This document shows positions 35,405-46,350 of a DNA stretch of 64,000 nucleotides, piece after piece. Both the position numbers and the translations under genes were made by a program. Source of the stretch: Laburnicola sp. R22_1 (lineage: Eukaryota > Ascomycota > Dothideomycetes > Pleosporales > Didymosphaeriaceae). Position 1 is the first letter of the stretch, and each line of letters starts with the position of its first letter. Below the pieces are notes generated by a model, which was not told the origin of the DNA, searched no databases, and saw nothing but the letters and a program-made list of their open reading frames with translations. The stretch covers positions 1,364,001-1,428,000 of the forward strand of contig JACONQ010000017.1 in NCBI GenBank assembly GCA_014281115.1. The letters run 5' to 3'.

Positions 35405-37487
35405 ATGAAGTATTCTTTGTTTGCCGCTTCGGCTCTCGCGACGCTCGGAACCTGTAAGCAACTGTTCCGCATTCACACATACCCTGAGCTCACCCACCTG
35501 TTGCAGCATCATCACTTGGCCGACGAGAACTGGAACAACGCGAAGCAAATGCAGCATACAGCGCCGTAGGCCTGTACAAGCGGGCCACTGCCCAAGCACC
35601 CAATGGATACGCGCCAGCAGAAAAGGACTGCCCGTCAACACGACCGAGCATCCGATCAGGTTCTGAACTTTCAGCAAGTGAAACATCATGGCTACGGACA
35701 AGAAGACCCAACACGGTGGATCCCATGCGCCAGCTTCTGGGTCGCTTGGACATTGATGGCTTCAATGTCGAGAAGTATATCGATGATAATCGCGAGGATA
35801 CGGCCAATCTGCCAAACATTGGCATTGCCCTCTCTGGAGGTGGTTACCGCGCCATGTTGAATGGAGCGGGTGCGCTTGCGGCATTCGACAGCCGAACACC
35901 CAACTCGACGAGCGCAGGCGGCCTTGGTGGATTACTGCAGTCGTCTACCTACATTGCTGGCCTATCAGGCGGCGCCTGGCTTGTGGGAAGCATCTACATG
36001 AACAACTTCACATCTGTACAGAGCATCCTTGATCATGACGAAGTGTGGCATTTGGAGAATTCCATTCTGAAAGGTGCGTAACGGGCGAAAAAGACGCCTA
36101 ATAGTCCTGGGACTAAGTATCAATAGGACCCACATCAGGAACCATCGAGGTTCTGGACACCGCTCAATACTATGCCAATCTCGTCAGTACCGTCATGGAC
36201 AAGAGCAATGCCGAGGAAGGCTTTGCTACCACTCTCACGGACTACTGGTCTCGAGCTCTCTCCTTCCAGCTCGTCAATGCTCCCGATGGCGGCCCCGGAT
36301 ACACCTTCTCCTCGATTCAAGACGACGCCGATTTTAAAGACGGCAATGCGCCGTTTCCCGTCATCGTTGCTCTTGAGCGAGCCCCTGGAGACCGTTTACT
36401 CTCGCTCAATGCCACGAACATCGAATTCAACCCCTACGAAATGGGTAGCTTTGACCCCACTCTTCATGGCTGGGCTCCTCTGCGATATCTGGGGTCTAAT
36501 TTTACCAATGGCAAGCTTCCTGATGACGAGAAATGTGTTACCGGTTTCGACAACGGTGCCTTTATCATGGGCACCAGCTCTTCGCTTTTCAACCAGATAA
36601 TACTACGACTAAACGGCCGGAGCGACGTTCCCACTATACTCAAGTCCGCCCTCCAGAGTATGCTGTCAGCCCTCGATGAATCCGACAACGATATCGCTGA
36701 TTACAGTCCCAACCCCTTCCAGGGCTACAATAGCCGCAGCAACCCCAGCGCGGAAAGCGGCAGGCTTACTCTCGTTGACGGCGGTGAGGATTTGCAAAAC
36801 ATCCCACTCAACCCCCTTCTTCAACCCGATCGTCATGTGGATGTAATTTTTGCGATCGACTCCTCGGCTGATACCGTAGCACCCACAGATTCTGCGCAGA
36901 ATTGGCCCAACGGCACAGCCCTCGTGGCGACCTACGAGCGTACGAAGAACGCCACTATGCAGAATGGCACCGCTTTCCCTTACATTCCCGGCCAGGACAC
37001 GTTTGTGAGCCTCGGGCTAAACAACCGTCCCACCTTCTTCGGCTGCGACGCGGGCAACTTGACCGGAGATGGCGTTTCACCCATCATCGTCTATATTCCC
37101 AACGCGCCCTACCAATTCCTGTCCAACACATCGACGTTTGAGAAGCTCGATTACAACATGTCGGAGCGCAACGCCATGATCCAGAACGGATACGACGTCG
37201 CGACCATGGGCAACAACACGCGCGAAGGCTGGGAAGACTGGTCCACCTGCGTCGGCTGCGCCATCATCTTCCGCTCGCTCGATCGTACCGACACCGATGT
37301 ACCCGAGGCATGCTCACGGTGCTTCGACAAGTACTGCTGGGACGGCACCGTGACATCTGAATCTGAGCCGTACTGGCCCGACATGATCATGCCAGCTGGC
37401 AAAGTCAAAAGCGGCTGTGCCAAGTTTGTACCGAATCTTATCCCTCTTGCTGTAGCTGCTGCTGTTTCTGCCATTTCGATCATGTAA
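35405..37487 (+). CDS. PLB: Secreted/GPI-anchored lysophospholipase (phospholipase B)
   Basis: Three exons, 35405-35453, 35507-36073 and 36127-37487, with two 53-nt introns; 658 aa. Exon 1 encodes a signal peptide (MKYSLFAASALATLG); splicing then gives a pro-region with a KR site and the mature start 'APNGYAPAEKDCPS', classical for fungal PLB. The cPLA2-like catalytic core shows the oxyanion loop ALSGGGYRAML, the nucleophile in AGLSGGAWL and the aspartate in TLVDGGEDLQNIPLNPLL. Many N-glycosylation sequons and paired cysteines follow, and the C-terminus (CAKFVPNLIPLAVAAAVSAISIM) looks like a GPI-attachment signal. Family enzymes release both acyl chains of phospholipids at the cell surface. 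Oddity: GLSGGA where many homologues have GLSGGS; the catalytic Ser is the first one and is kept. Confidence 0.93.
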
Positions 37488-37930
37488 AGCGTTCGGTTTA
37501 GATTTTTTTAAGTCTTTTTTTTTGTATCGCTTTGGGTGCTTTTGGGATTGATACCCTTGCTCTTTTTGTATTAATGGGTCTTCTTTCTTCTTTCTTGGGC
37601 ATTTGACTGCGTTGGATACGAGCTTGGCATTTGGTGGGTGTTTTCTATACATAGACACATGGGCATGTTGCAAGTTGCATGTGCATTCACGTTGACAGAC
37701 TCGCTACAAGCGACATTTGGAATTTTGTTTGTCTACCGCTTTTTTTTCAAGAGTGTACATAGATATATTATATTTAGACGGCTAACTTGAAAACACTTTT
37801 TCACCATCCACCATCTAACCACCTACACGCATGGCAATTGATCCTCCCCCCTCCCCTCCAAAAAAAAGCCCCTGTATGTTCCTCCGTCCCTCCTCTCCTC
37901 CTCCCTCTCCACCACTCCCACAACAACATC
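37488..37930. other. Intergenic, T-rich 3' UTR then polypyrimidine tract
   Basis: PLB 3' UTR is T-rich (37500-37580, 37740-37760). From about 37845 to 37930 the + strand is almost purely C/T with C-runs, continuing into the low-complexity gene on the opposite strand. No gene seen. Confidence 0.45.
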
Positions 37931-38740
37931 CTAAACCCACCACAACAACATCTTCCTTATCCTCCTCATCTTCTTCCGCACCCTCCTCACCTCATCCTCT
38001 AACTCCCTCCTCTCTCGCTCCATGGCGCGGAGTTCGCGCTCTAACACGAGGATGATGCGGCCGCGGCGGTGCAGTTCTTCTTCGAGGGCGGCGAGCCGTT
38101 GGTGTAGGCTGGGTTGGAGGGCGAGGGCGTGGTGGTGGTGGTGCGGGAGGGTGAGGGAGAGGGTGGGCGGCGCGGTGGAAGATCGTCGGGGTGGAGAGGG
38201 GGATGGGGAGGTGGAGGTGGGGGGGAGGGTTGAGAGGGTGGGTGTGGTTGAGGCTGAGGGTGAGGTTAAGGTGGTGGTTGAAATCGAGGTTGCGGTGGAG
38301 GCAGAGGTCGCGGTGGAGGTGGATGCGTGGCGCCGCTTCGTGGGTGTGGTTGTCGCCGTCGTTGTCGTCCTGCGGCGGGGTGGAGAGAGGGTGGCGAAGG
38401 AGACGGTTTTATTGTTGTTGTTGTTGGTGGTGGTGGTAGTGTGGGGTTTTGAGCGGAGGGGCATTTGGGTTGGTTGGATTGATGGATTGATGGGTAGGCG
38501 GGTGGGCGGATGGGTATAGTACACGGGAGTCTGAGTACTATCGTATGTGTTGCTCCGGGAGGGAGGAGCGATGGGATGCCCCGGATGGTCTTGGTGGTGT
38601 GTGCGTGCGTGTGCGGGGAGGATGTGTGGGTCGGGTGGGAAAGAGGGGAGGGAGGGAGGATACGGAGATGGGGATTTTTGATTGGAGTGGTCGTTGATGA
38701 AGCAGGGTGATGTATCATATGATGGGGTGCGGCTCCCCAT
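37931..38740 (-). CDS. Low-complexity protein with C-terminal basic coiled coil
   Basis: An uninterrupted 269-codon frame from ATG 38740. Residues 1-85 are Pro/His/Ser-rich, 95-205 are Thr/Ser/Pro/Asn-rich, and the last 65 residues form a highly charged helix with heptad spacing (HQRLAALEEELHRRGRIILV followed by ERELRAMERERRELEDEV and a KKMRR end). An internal ATG at about 38464 could be the real start. The disordered part has trinucleotide repeats (N and T runs at 38400-38440), so it may be partly chance-open, but the coiled coil argues for real coding. No family is recognised. It lies just 3' to PLB (convergent) and downstream of DPH2 on the same strand. Confidence 0.5.
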   Translation of the reverse strand: MGSRTPSYDTSPCFINDHSNQKSPSPYPPSLPSFPPDPHILPAHARTHHQDHPGHPIAPPSRSNTYDSTQTPVYYTHPPTRLPINPSIQPTQMPLRSKPHTTTTTNNNNNKTVSFATLSPPRRRTTTTATTTPTKRRHASTSTATSASTATSISTTTLTSPSASTTPTLSTLPPTSTSPSPSPPRRSSTAPPTLSLTLPHHHHHALALQPSLHQRLAALEEELHRRGRIILVLERELRAMERERRELEDEVRRVRKKMRRIRKMLLWWV

Positions 38741-38919
38741 TTAACTACCGTGCTCCGTTGTTGTTTATTGGATAATGGATGTTCTCCAGTTCATGGGGAA
38801 GACGTGGTATCTGATTTTGCACATGAGGCATAGAATTTCAGGTGCTGGCTGGTAGGGAGGTGTGCTGTTTGTTGTTGATGCGCAATCTCTCAATCATGAT
38901 TAATATCTCATCATATTGA

Positions 38920-40644
38920 TCAATGCACATGCTCTTTATCACCCACTACATATCCCCTCGCAATCCCGCTTCTTCCCTCCTCCATCCTCGCCGCACGCCC
39001 ACTCGCTCCGTTCTCTGCTTCCGCTCTATAGTCGCTTCCCAGCCCTTGCCACGTCCGCTTCTCGCGTAAGAATTCCGCGCCAGGCGAGACCACTCCTCCA
39101 ATATGCGCCAGATCGCCATTCGCACGCTTCATTAGCGCAGTGCTTGTAGAAGCCGCTTGCCCATCTTGATGTTGAGACTGAGGCTGGGACTGCACTTTAG
39201 GTGCGCTGGTACGCATAGGGCGCGAATGCGAGACGTAGCGGCCGGTGCGGAGGTCGAATTCGGGGGGTGCGGAATCTTCTTCGGAGTCGTACTCGGCGTT
39301 TGCATCGTCATCCCCATGAGTAGATACCCCTTGCTCTTCAGCTGGCTGGCCAGCACCATTCGTGGCTACTTTCGACGTAGCCTTCTCTCCCTCCAACACC
39401 GTCTGGAAATCCGCCTCCCACTCCCCCGTCCACACCCTCTCCTCATCGCCCTGTAACGCAATTCCCAACTCAAATGGCGTGATAAGCGGCTTCCAGAACT
39501 CCTTGCTCTCGATCAAACTACTTTCCCAACACCCAATGACGACCCAGCCGCCGATTTCGCTAAAATTGGCAACTTTGGCTGCATTGACCTTGCCCACGAC
39601 GAAGGTGTAGGCTTTCTTTCCGGCGGCGGCGATTTGCTTTTGCACGTGTGAAAGGATGTGCATGTAGTTCTTGACGCTTAGCGTGTTGATCAAAATGCCG
39701 AAGACAGAAGCGGATGAGAGCGATGTTAGGAGGGCGTAGCGGCGCCGCAGGGCGAGAGATGTTGAGGCTAGGGTCGCTGATGGTGTGAGGTTATTGGTAG
39801 GATATATGTGAGTTGATGCGACGCGGGAAGAGAGCGTGAGGAGCAGGGATGGCGGCGGATCGGAGATATGGAACAGGTCATATTCTCTCAGCGCGTCTTT
39901 CGCATCCTCTGCTTCCGCTGGTATGGTACGATTTGGCAGTAGACCCCCAGGATTATGCATAATCTGCGTTGCGAATAAATTTGTGTATCCGTCATGGTGA
40001 AGGAGGGCGTAAAGTCTGGGCACATGGTGCGAGTAGGGTATATCCGCCATGAGTATGATCTTCCTGTCCTGATCCGGGTACGTCTGCTTGAAGGTCGCTA
40101 TTAGCGGCTCCAAATCCAGTTCCCGCTCGGTAAAGACATATACAACCGGTAACCTCGAAGGCGGCGAAAGACATGAGCGTCCGTAGTGCACAACGACATC
40201 CGCATCCACATGTTCGGCAGCAACCTCGTCTACGCAGCATGCCCCATACGACGTATCGGCCAGTATGAACAGTCTTTCTTCCTCTTTTTCGCTTATCTCA
40301 GTCTTCTCCAATTCTTCCGCGATGTCTTCTACACCAGACCCGTTCACAGCCTGAACTTTCATACCCCCATCATTCCTTGAGCGCGCACCCCTTAGTCCTT
40401 TAGCTAAACCCTCATAGACCCTCGGCGCATCCACCAGCATCCGATCTGGAAACTGCAGCGCAATCCTCTTCCATCTCCCCTCCTTGATCTCCTTCACCGT
40501 CCTCTCAATCTCATATGTGAGCGCAACCTGCTCATACGAAAGTCTAGGAAGACTGGACGTATCTACCGTAGGTGTCGGATCTTCGAAGATGTGCGTATCA
40601 GGTGTGGAGAGAACCGGTGCGCCCCCTGGAGCGTGTGCGGTCAT
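38920..40644 (-). CDS. DPH2: Diphthamide biosynthesis protein 2
   Basis: Single exon, 574 aa, from ATG 40644 to TGA at 38920. The DPH1/DPH2 fold is evident: YEIERTVKEIKEGRWKRIALQFPDRML at residues 44-70, LADTSYGACCVDEVAAEHVDADVVVHYGRSCLSP at about 128-160, the middle domain with LFATQIMHNPGGLLPNR, and the third domain with NYMHILSHVQKQIAAAGKKAYTFVVGKVNAAKVANFSEIGGWVVIGC, LIESKEFWKPLITPFEL. Dph2 pairs with Dph1, a 4Fe-4S radical enzyme, to transfer the aminocarboxypropyl group of SAM to a histidine of elongation factor 2 (first diphthamide step, cytosol). The C-terminal 130 residues are disordered with a conserved-type end (WQGLGSDYR). Confidence 0.95.
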   Translation of the reverse strand: MTAHAPGGAPVLSTPDTHIFEDPTPTVDTSSLPRLSYEQVALTYEIERTVKEIKEGRWKRIALQFPDRMLVDAPRVYEGLAKGLRGARSRNDGGMKVQAVNGSGVEDIAEELEKTEISEKEEERLFILADTSYGACCVDEVAAEHVDADVVVHYGRSCLSPPSRLPVVYVFTERELDLEPLIATFKQTYPDQDRKIILMADIPYSHHVPRLYALLHHDGYTNLFATQIMHNPGGLLPNRTIPAEAEDAKDALREYDLFHISDPPPSLLLTLSSRVASTHIYPTNNLTPSATLASTSLALRRRYALLTSLSSASVFGILINTLSVKNYMHILSHVQKQIAAAGKKAYTFVVGKVNAAKVANFSEIGGWVVIGCWESSLIESKEFWKPLITPFELGIALQGDEERVWTGEWEADFQTVLEGEKATSKVATNGAGQPAEEQGVSTHGDDDANAEYDSEEDSAPPEFDLRTGRYVSHSRPMRTSAPKVQSQPQSQHQDGQAASTSTALMKRANGDLAHIGGVVSPGAEFLREKRTWQGLGSDYRAEAENGASGRAARMEEGRSGIARGYVVGDKEHVH

Positions 40645-41156
40645 TGTTTGTTTGTGGGCTGGAGGAAATCGGAAATTTGGTGGGGTTGCAACTTTTTGGT
40701 GGCGGGGTAGAAATTGAGCAGAAAGAATTAGTCAGCGAGCTAATTCACCGCTGCCAACAGAAAAAGAGGGATGCACAGGTGACGCCACGAGGTGTGTTGA
40801 TAGAAAATCGCTCGTAGACATGATAGACATCTGGCTTAGTACAAGCTAATTATCTTGGAATATGTAATGCACAAGACACAAAAACTCATCATGTACTCTG
40901 TTTCATCACGTACATATCGGAGATACATTGGTGCAGACCAAGGCTCTTGAAGATTATGATCAAGATCGCTCAAATATCTGATGGCAATAACACAGAAGGG
41001 TTCGAATTTCCTCCCAAATTAATCAAAGGTACGCCCGAGGTATCTATCTCGAGCCGGAACCGCGCTCCCGCACGACAACGCCTAGACATTATGCCGCTAG
41101 ACAGCATGTACCAAGAACCGAAACGCCGTCAGTACAGAATGGTGCCTTCAAGCATG
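40645..41156. other. Intergenic DPH2 promoter / RSC9-like 3' region
   Basis: 512 bp between two minus-strand genes. Promoter of DPH2 on the left, 3' UTR of the ARID gene on the right. A GGTTCGAATTTCC string near 40997 resembles a tRNA T-arm, but no cloverleaf surrounds it. Confidence 0.45.
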
Positions 41157-44100
41157 CTACTTTACTACTTTGACTTCGCTTTCGGCAATAGCCTTGAAAA
41201 GAGGCCCCATGTAGTTTCTCAGCGTCAAATTATGCGCCTGCACATAAGCAAGTTGGTCCTTCACAGGCGTGAAGACTCTCGATACCCATCCTGCAGCCCT
41301 TGCTTCTTGCTCGTCCTTCTCGTCTCTCTCAATTTCTCTGTCTCTGTTTTCCTTCGCTGCGTCGCTTAACCTCGGTTTCTTTCCACCACTGGTGCGCCTG
41401 TGATCTGGACTTGACTCACTGAAAGTGCGTTTGTGTGTAGGTGAATCGGGAATCTCGTGTACCGACGAAGGTGGTGGAAGTTTTCCCAGTTGGCGCGCAA
41501 GATTGCGTAAAACGAGGACAGATGAGAGTGGGAGGCCAGCGGCATCACCAATTTCGTCTGTCACCGTATTGTAATATCGATAATTAGGAGCGGGCTGGTG
41601 AGGGGGCATCTGAGCGGTTGGGACGGGTCGGTCACTGTCTCCGTACTTGTCGTTGTACCGGGCGCCCATACCTAAGCTGCCGAGACCGACGGGCTGCGTG
41701 AATTGTGGCTGAAAGTTGTCGTGGCGGACCTGGGCGGATGAAGTAAGTGGTGCGGAGTTTGAAGGAGTTCGGTTGTGCTTGGAATGAAGGGTGTGTTGCC
41801 CGCCAGTATCAGGAAGATGTGTTTTGACGTGCTGGCCAGCCTCAAAGGCGGAGGCTGTACCAGACGGGCTGAAGTGCGTGCAGCCACCCCAATGGCAAAA
41901 ATATTTTGTCGGCTTCGATGTGCTGACGGCATCACCGTTCTCCATATTGATATCCGGCTTCTGCTCCAATAGCCACTTCCCTGATTCATCTCTCGGCAAC
42001 TTCAAATGCGCAGAGACTACATGTTCCCACATGGCTTTGGCGCCAGATGTGAATTCGCCGCATTCGATCTTGGCCGATGAGTGCTTGGTATCCGAAACAC
42101 CATTGAGCAGACTCGGTGGATGCCAGCAACAGCGCATGTACTGTTTCTTGGTCGAGGGGTCCACGGGAACCGACCGGGGGCGGATTCCCTTGATCGTGTA
42201 TTTCGGTGGAGTCGTGGTTGTGATCACCTGTGCTTGAGCGCCTACAAAAGTCGTGGACACATTCGTAATGAAATCCTTGGCTGGCATAAGCGCTTTGAAG
42301 GACGGGTTGCTCGTCATCTTGTCCTGGAAGGCTGCATTATACGCGGACCATAGTTGTATCTGAGTGATTTCGCCCGTAGGATCCTCCTCAAAGCACGTCC
42401 GCAGCCATTGTGAACTGCGTTCCGGTTCGTCCAGGGTTACCAATTGCTCTATTATCGCAGAAGAAAGTTTCGGTGCATCATCCACCGGCGACGAGGGTTT
42501 CGTAGATTTGGGGTTACTGCGGCGCTCTTCAAAAGCTTGAGCGCCGAACTGAAGTAGCCGAACAAGTTGGTTAACGAGAACTTCCACGTCTACCTGGTCG
42601 GTCAGCATCTGTACGTTGTCCGTAAATCCAGTAAAGAGGTAGAGGAAGTCCAAACAAGCATTACGCAGCTCCTCGTCTTCGACCAGCAACCAGTCGCATA
42701 TTGATTTGAGAGTCTTCTCAGGGACACCAGAAAGTTTGTTTGTAGCTTCTAGGTTCATTGCAATCCGACCCAGCGCTCTCAACGAAGTGATAATTTTGCC
42801 ACGATCGTCGGAGACAACTTGAGCGAGCAAGGATTGGTATAAGGGATTTTGAGCGTCCAAGAACCAGAATCTGGTGAGTTGCTCAGCGATTTCCAAAGCG
42901 TAGTGCTGCAGCTCCGTCACCATTGGATGTTTTGGTAGATTGAGAATGATGACAATCAGATCCTTCGTAACTGGTATGGTCGAGGTGTAGTATGCATTTT
43001 CGTGAAGCATCACCATATTCCGTAGGATCAAGGCCGCTTCGTTGAACATGTTCAAAGCTTTTGCGTCTTCGTCTGGCAGAAGATCATCTTGTCTTTCCAG
43101 AGTCTGTAGTGACTGTACGCGCCGCATGAGATCTTTAGTGCCACTGAGGCCATTCAACACATTTGGTTGCTCGAGTTCTTCCTCGACATACGAGATCTCC
43201 CAATTGACATGGTAGAACAGGGATGCGGCTTGGATGACCTTTTCAATGAGCGCCTCCGCTAGGCCGGGGAACTGATCGAATCGGTATTTGTCGCCACGTT
43301 CGTGAGAAATCTTGACCAGGTGGTGCAGCGCATAAGCTTCTTCTTCTGGCTCCTTCGACTGTAGCGCATGCAGAGCGCGGATGTAGATGTTGGGGCCAGG
43401 GAAGCCGGTGCCAGGCAGCATCATACCTTTGAGCGGTACGGGCCTATTCTTCCTGTTGACAATGTACTTCCTCTTGAGCTGATTGAAATACTCTGGATTG
43501 TTCGCTGGGGTCTTCACAGGTTTCATGTTGGACGGAACATTTGTGCGCGGCTCGTAGTTGGCTATTGTCATAGCAGCTTCACTGCTGCCATAGAGGCCGT
43601 TCGGTTGCGGCGAATTCAGCGTCCCGGCCGACTGGCGGGTTTCTCGGCGCGAAACCTCGGGCTGGAAGAGGACGCGCTGCGGCGGCGCATGGCGTAGGGC
43701 TGGCACAAGTCAGTAGAGTTCACAATCGTAGGCGATTTCACATACAACGCCGCCCGAGGCTTCCTGGGTCGTCCATGTCCATTTTGTTTTCGCGGGGGGT
43801 CCTGGTCTCGCCTTCCTCGTCTGACTCTTCAGAGTCTTCGTCGCCGTTGCGCAGTCGCTCTGTTTCCCTGCTGAGGGGGCGGAAGTAGTTCTCGGCGGTG
43901 CGGGTCAGCAGGTCGCCGCCTTTGGCAGATACGTCCTCGAGGATCTCCTTGGGCGGCGGCTCGCGCTTATGTACGGTCGAGATCTCGTAGGCACTAGCGC
44001 AGCTGTTAGGTACTTGGACGGAGGGAATGGCAGTGAAGCGCATACGCGAGGTTCTTGTAGTATGCCGTCTTCACCAAGAAGGCCTGTGTCGTCAGGTTCG

Positions 44101-44417
44101 CGCTCCCAGGGAGGAACTCGCCGGCTAATTTTCGCCAGGCAAGTTTATTGCCCTTGGTATCTGAGACTTTGTCGTAGCCACCCTCGCGGATCACGCGCTT
44201 GTACAGGCGCAACAGGTCAATGTGCCGGTTGCCGACTCTGGGCTCGCGGTCGAGGATGGTCCTACGTGGTGGTCAACACGGCCGCGCTCTGCAACGATGC
44301 GCAAATGGGCACGAACCCTCGTTCCTCGTGGTATTTGGCAAGTTCGTCTAGGAACTCTTCATACTCGGCGGTGCGCTCGATGGATTCTTCGCGCGGCTGT
44401 TTGTCCTTGGGCGCCAT
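41157..44417 (-). CDS. RSC9: RSC9 / ARID2-like subunit of the RSC (SWI/SNF-class) remodelling complex
   Basis: Four exons, 44417-44317, 44261-44046, 43993-43746 and 43699-41157, with introns of 55, 52 and 46 nt; 1035 aa. The splices rebuild an ARID domain in residues about 18-115 (EFLDELAKYHEERG joined to TILDREPRVGNRHIDLLRLY and the GGYDKVSD...WRKLA part), then YEISTVHKREPPPKEILED. A helical-repeat body follows, with an RFX-like winged helix near residue 630 (TGEITQIQLWSAYNAAF) and a C2H2-like finger region near 714 (CCWHPP...ECGEF...H). That order is shared by human ARID2/BAF200 and yeast Rsc9, DNA-binding subunits of PBAF/RSC. Exon 3's acceptor could lie 9 nt upstream; I chose the one giving NLAAYEIS. 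Divergent from the REC114-like gene. Confidence 0.9.
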
Positions 44418-44781
44418 GCTGCAGCGCACGCCTTCACCTGGGACTCGCTCCTACCACTTGGTGAGGCATGAAAGGTGCGCGACGGGTGCGGGTTGCGCAA
44501 TGGCTCGTGCGGCAAGTTCGCGGTGAAGGGCGCGCGACGACGCGATGTCAGTTGGACACGGCCAGAATGCTTGCGAGCGAGCGAGCTCAACATCCCCAGC
44601 TAGTCCCATCACGTGATGCGTCTGTGTCTACAGTCGCGGCTTCCCTCGCTTCCCGTCCCAACAACACTCACATCGCATATTGGTGTGTGTGGCATCACTC
44701 CAGGAAGAGTGGCATTCTTTGATCGCAGCATATATTGATCGGCCATCGCATACTAACCCGGCGGCTTACCGCTCACGCAGC
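44418..44781. promoter_or_regulatory. Divergent promoter between RSC9 (-) and REC114-like gene (+)
   Basis: 364 bp between start codons. It carries the 10-bp palindrome ATCACGTGAT (44606-44615), an E-box (CACGTG) core common in fungal promoters, roughly midway. No further element assigned. Confidence 0.5.
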
Positions 44782-46350
44782 ATGCTCACCTTTAACCTAG
44801 CATCCTTTGCATTCAACGCAGACCTGCCGCCAGAGGCTCCGGTGCCGGCAGATGGCTGGAAAAAGCTGACCAACGGCCTTGTTGTCGTCTTCGACACGTT
44901 CCGCTCTGGTGGTGAGCCGTCAGTCGTCATGAAGATCGTGCAAGCGACCCAGGTCTTGGTAAGACATCGGAAACCCCTCGAGTCTCTCCCCCGTCGAACC
45001 GTGGGTGGTCTAACTCAGCGGGCCAGCATAACATACCGCTGCAGAATTTGATTGACCGCGGAAAGCCCATCATCGCAAAGCTTCATCAGCAAGGTATCGA
45101 TGTCTCGAGCGAGTCGCAGCAACTGCCCATCTCAGGCATGGCCAAATCCCCGTCTTTGGCGTTCAAGTACAAACTACCAGACGTGAACAAGGCAAGAGCG
45201 ACACTCTAGCGAGTGGAAGCTCAACTAATACAAGACAGCTGCGTCGTATTCAGCTGCGCTTTGTCTCGGCTCAGGACTTCGACATTGCGTACGATCATGT
45301 TCGTGAGCTTGGTCTCTGGGTCTCGCCCTCTTCGAATCAGACACGTCCTTCAACACCCGCGGCTCCCTTTAACGGCGCTGGTCCTTCTTGCCCACCTTCT
45401 CAACTCTCTGAAATTACTCATCGACCCTTGTCTGCTGCGCCATATCTCCCGAGCCCCCTTCGTACCCCATTGCAGGATGCAACACGCCTACGTCCAACAT
45501 CTGCTACTCTCTTCAGCTCAGGTTCGACGGCCAGCTCCCGGAGGCCTGATTCAGCTGCTACTTTATCCCCATATGAGCGTGCATCGGACCTTCCATACTC
45601 AGCACGACCCGATACGGCAAACTCATTGTCGCGGCCTGGCACGAGCGAGCTTCCCCCACGACGTGAGCTCCCCTTCGAGCGCATGGACACACCGCCTTCG
45701 CGAGGGAACGATAGCATCAGGCCCGGCAGTCGACCGATGAGCGGTGTGATGGGACCACCCCCTTTGCCTGCAACGATGCGCGCTGGCACCACGAGGCCCG
45801 ATTCGAGAGCTCGGAGCAGGCATAGCGGCGAGTTGTCTCCTCTACCACAGCCCACGTATCTTAACAACAGGCCCCCAAGCCCAGCAGCTCGGCCGAGCTC
45901 TGGACGAGCACCCGTCCCCGCAGCTACGAACGTGCCGCGCCCTCAGTCAGCTACTGCCCAGAATGACTATGACGCGATGCAGCAACTAATCAGCTTGCCA
46001 CCCGTCTTGAACCCGACAAGACCGAGACTGGCGCCTACTGGTGGCGTGGGAAACACACGCCCACTCAGTGCTACCCGGCAAGCCACACTGAACCAAATGG
46101 GACCAGAATCTCCCACTCCCCTTGTTACGCCCCTGCTTCTGAGGCCGTCTACCCGAATATGCACAGTACGGAGGCTAACGACGAAAATGAAAACGCCGTA
46201 GAAGAGCTTGCAGCGTATGCAAAGCTGCCGAACGCCGTTCGCATGGACGAGCTTAGTAATTTCATATTTCAGCATCTCGAAGACGACAATTTTCTTACCC
46301 TGGTCGATATGCAAATGTGCTGGGCCCGGATCGGATCGGGGTTCGAATGA
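44782..46350 (+). CDS. Rec114-like meiotic double-strand-break protein (candidate)
   Basis: Exons 44782-44958, 45045-45182 and 45239 onward. The N-terminal 140 residues read as a small beta-rich (PH-like) domain (GWKKLTNGLVVVFDTFRSGGEPSVVMKIV, FKYKLPD, LRRIQLRFVSAQDFDIAYDHVRELGLWV), followed by about 270 Ser/Pro/Arg-rich disordered residues. The main frame closes at 46201, but a second frame (to TGA 46348-46350) contains a helical end (AVRMDELSNFIFQHLEDDNFLTLVDMQMCWARIG) that resembles the conserved C-terminal helix of Rec114. So a missed intron or a one-base indel lies at about 46080-46160. Rec114 works with Mei4 and Mer2 to activate Spo11 in meiosis. The second intron may instead start 9 nt later as a GC-AG intron. 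The family call rests on domain layout from memory. Confidence 0.6.

Noticed and set aside
40990..41010. GGTTCGAATTTCC resembling a tRNA T-arm
   Set aside because: No anticodon or D arms, no acceptor stem around it. A similar GGTTCGAA at about 46340 lies inside the REC114-like coding end.
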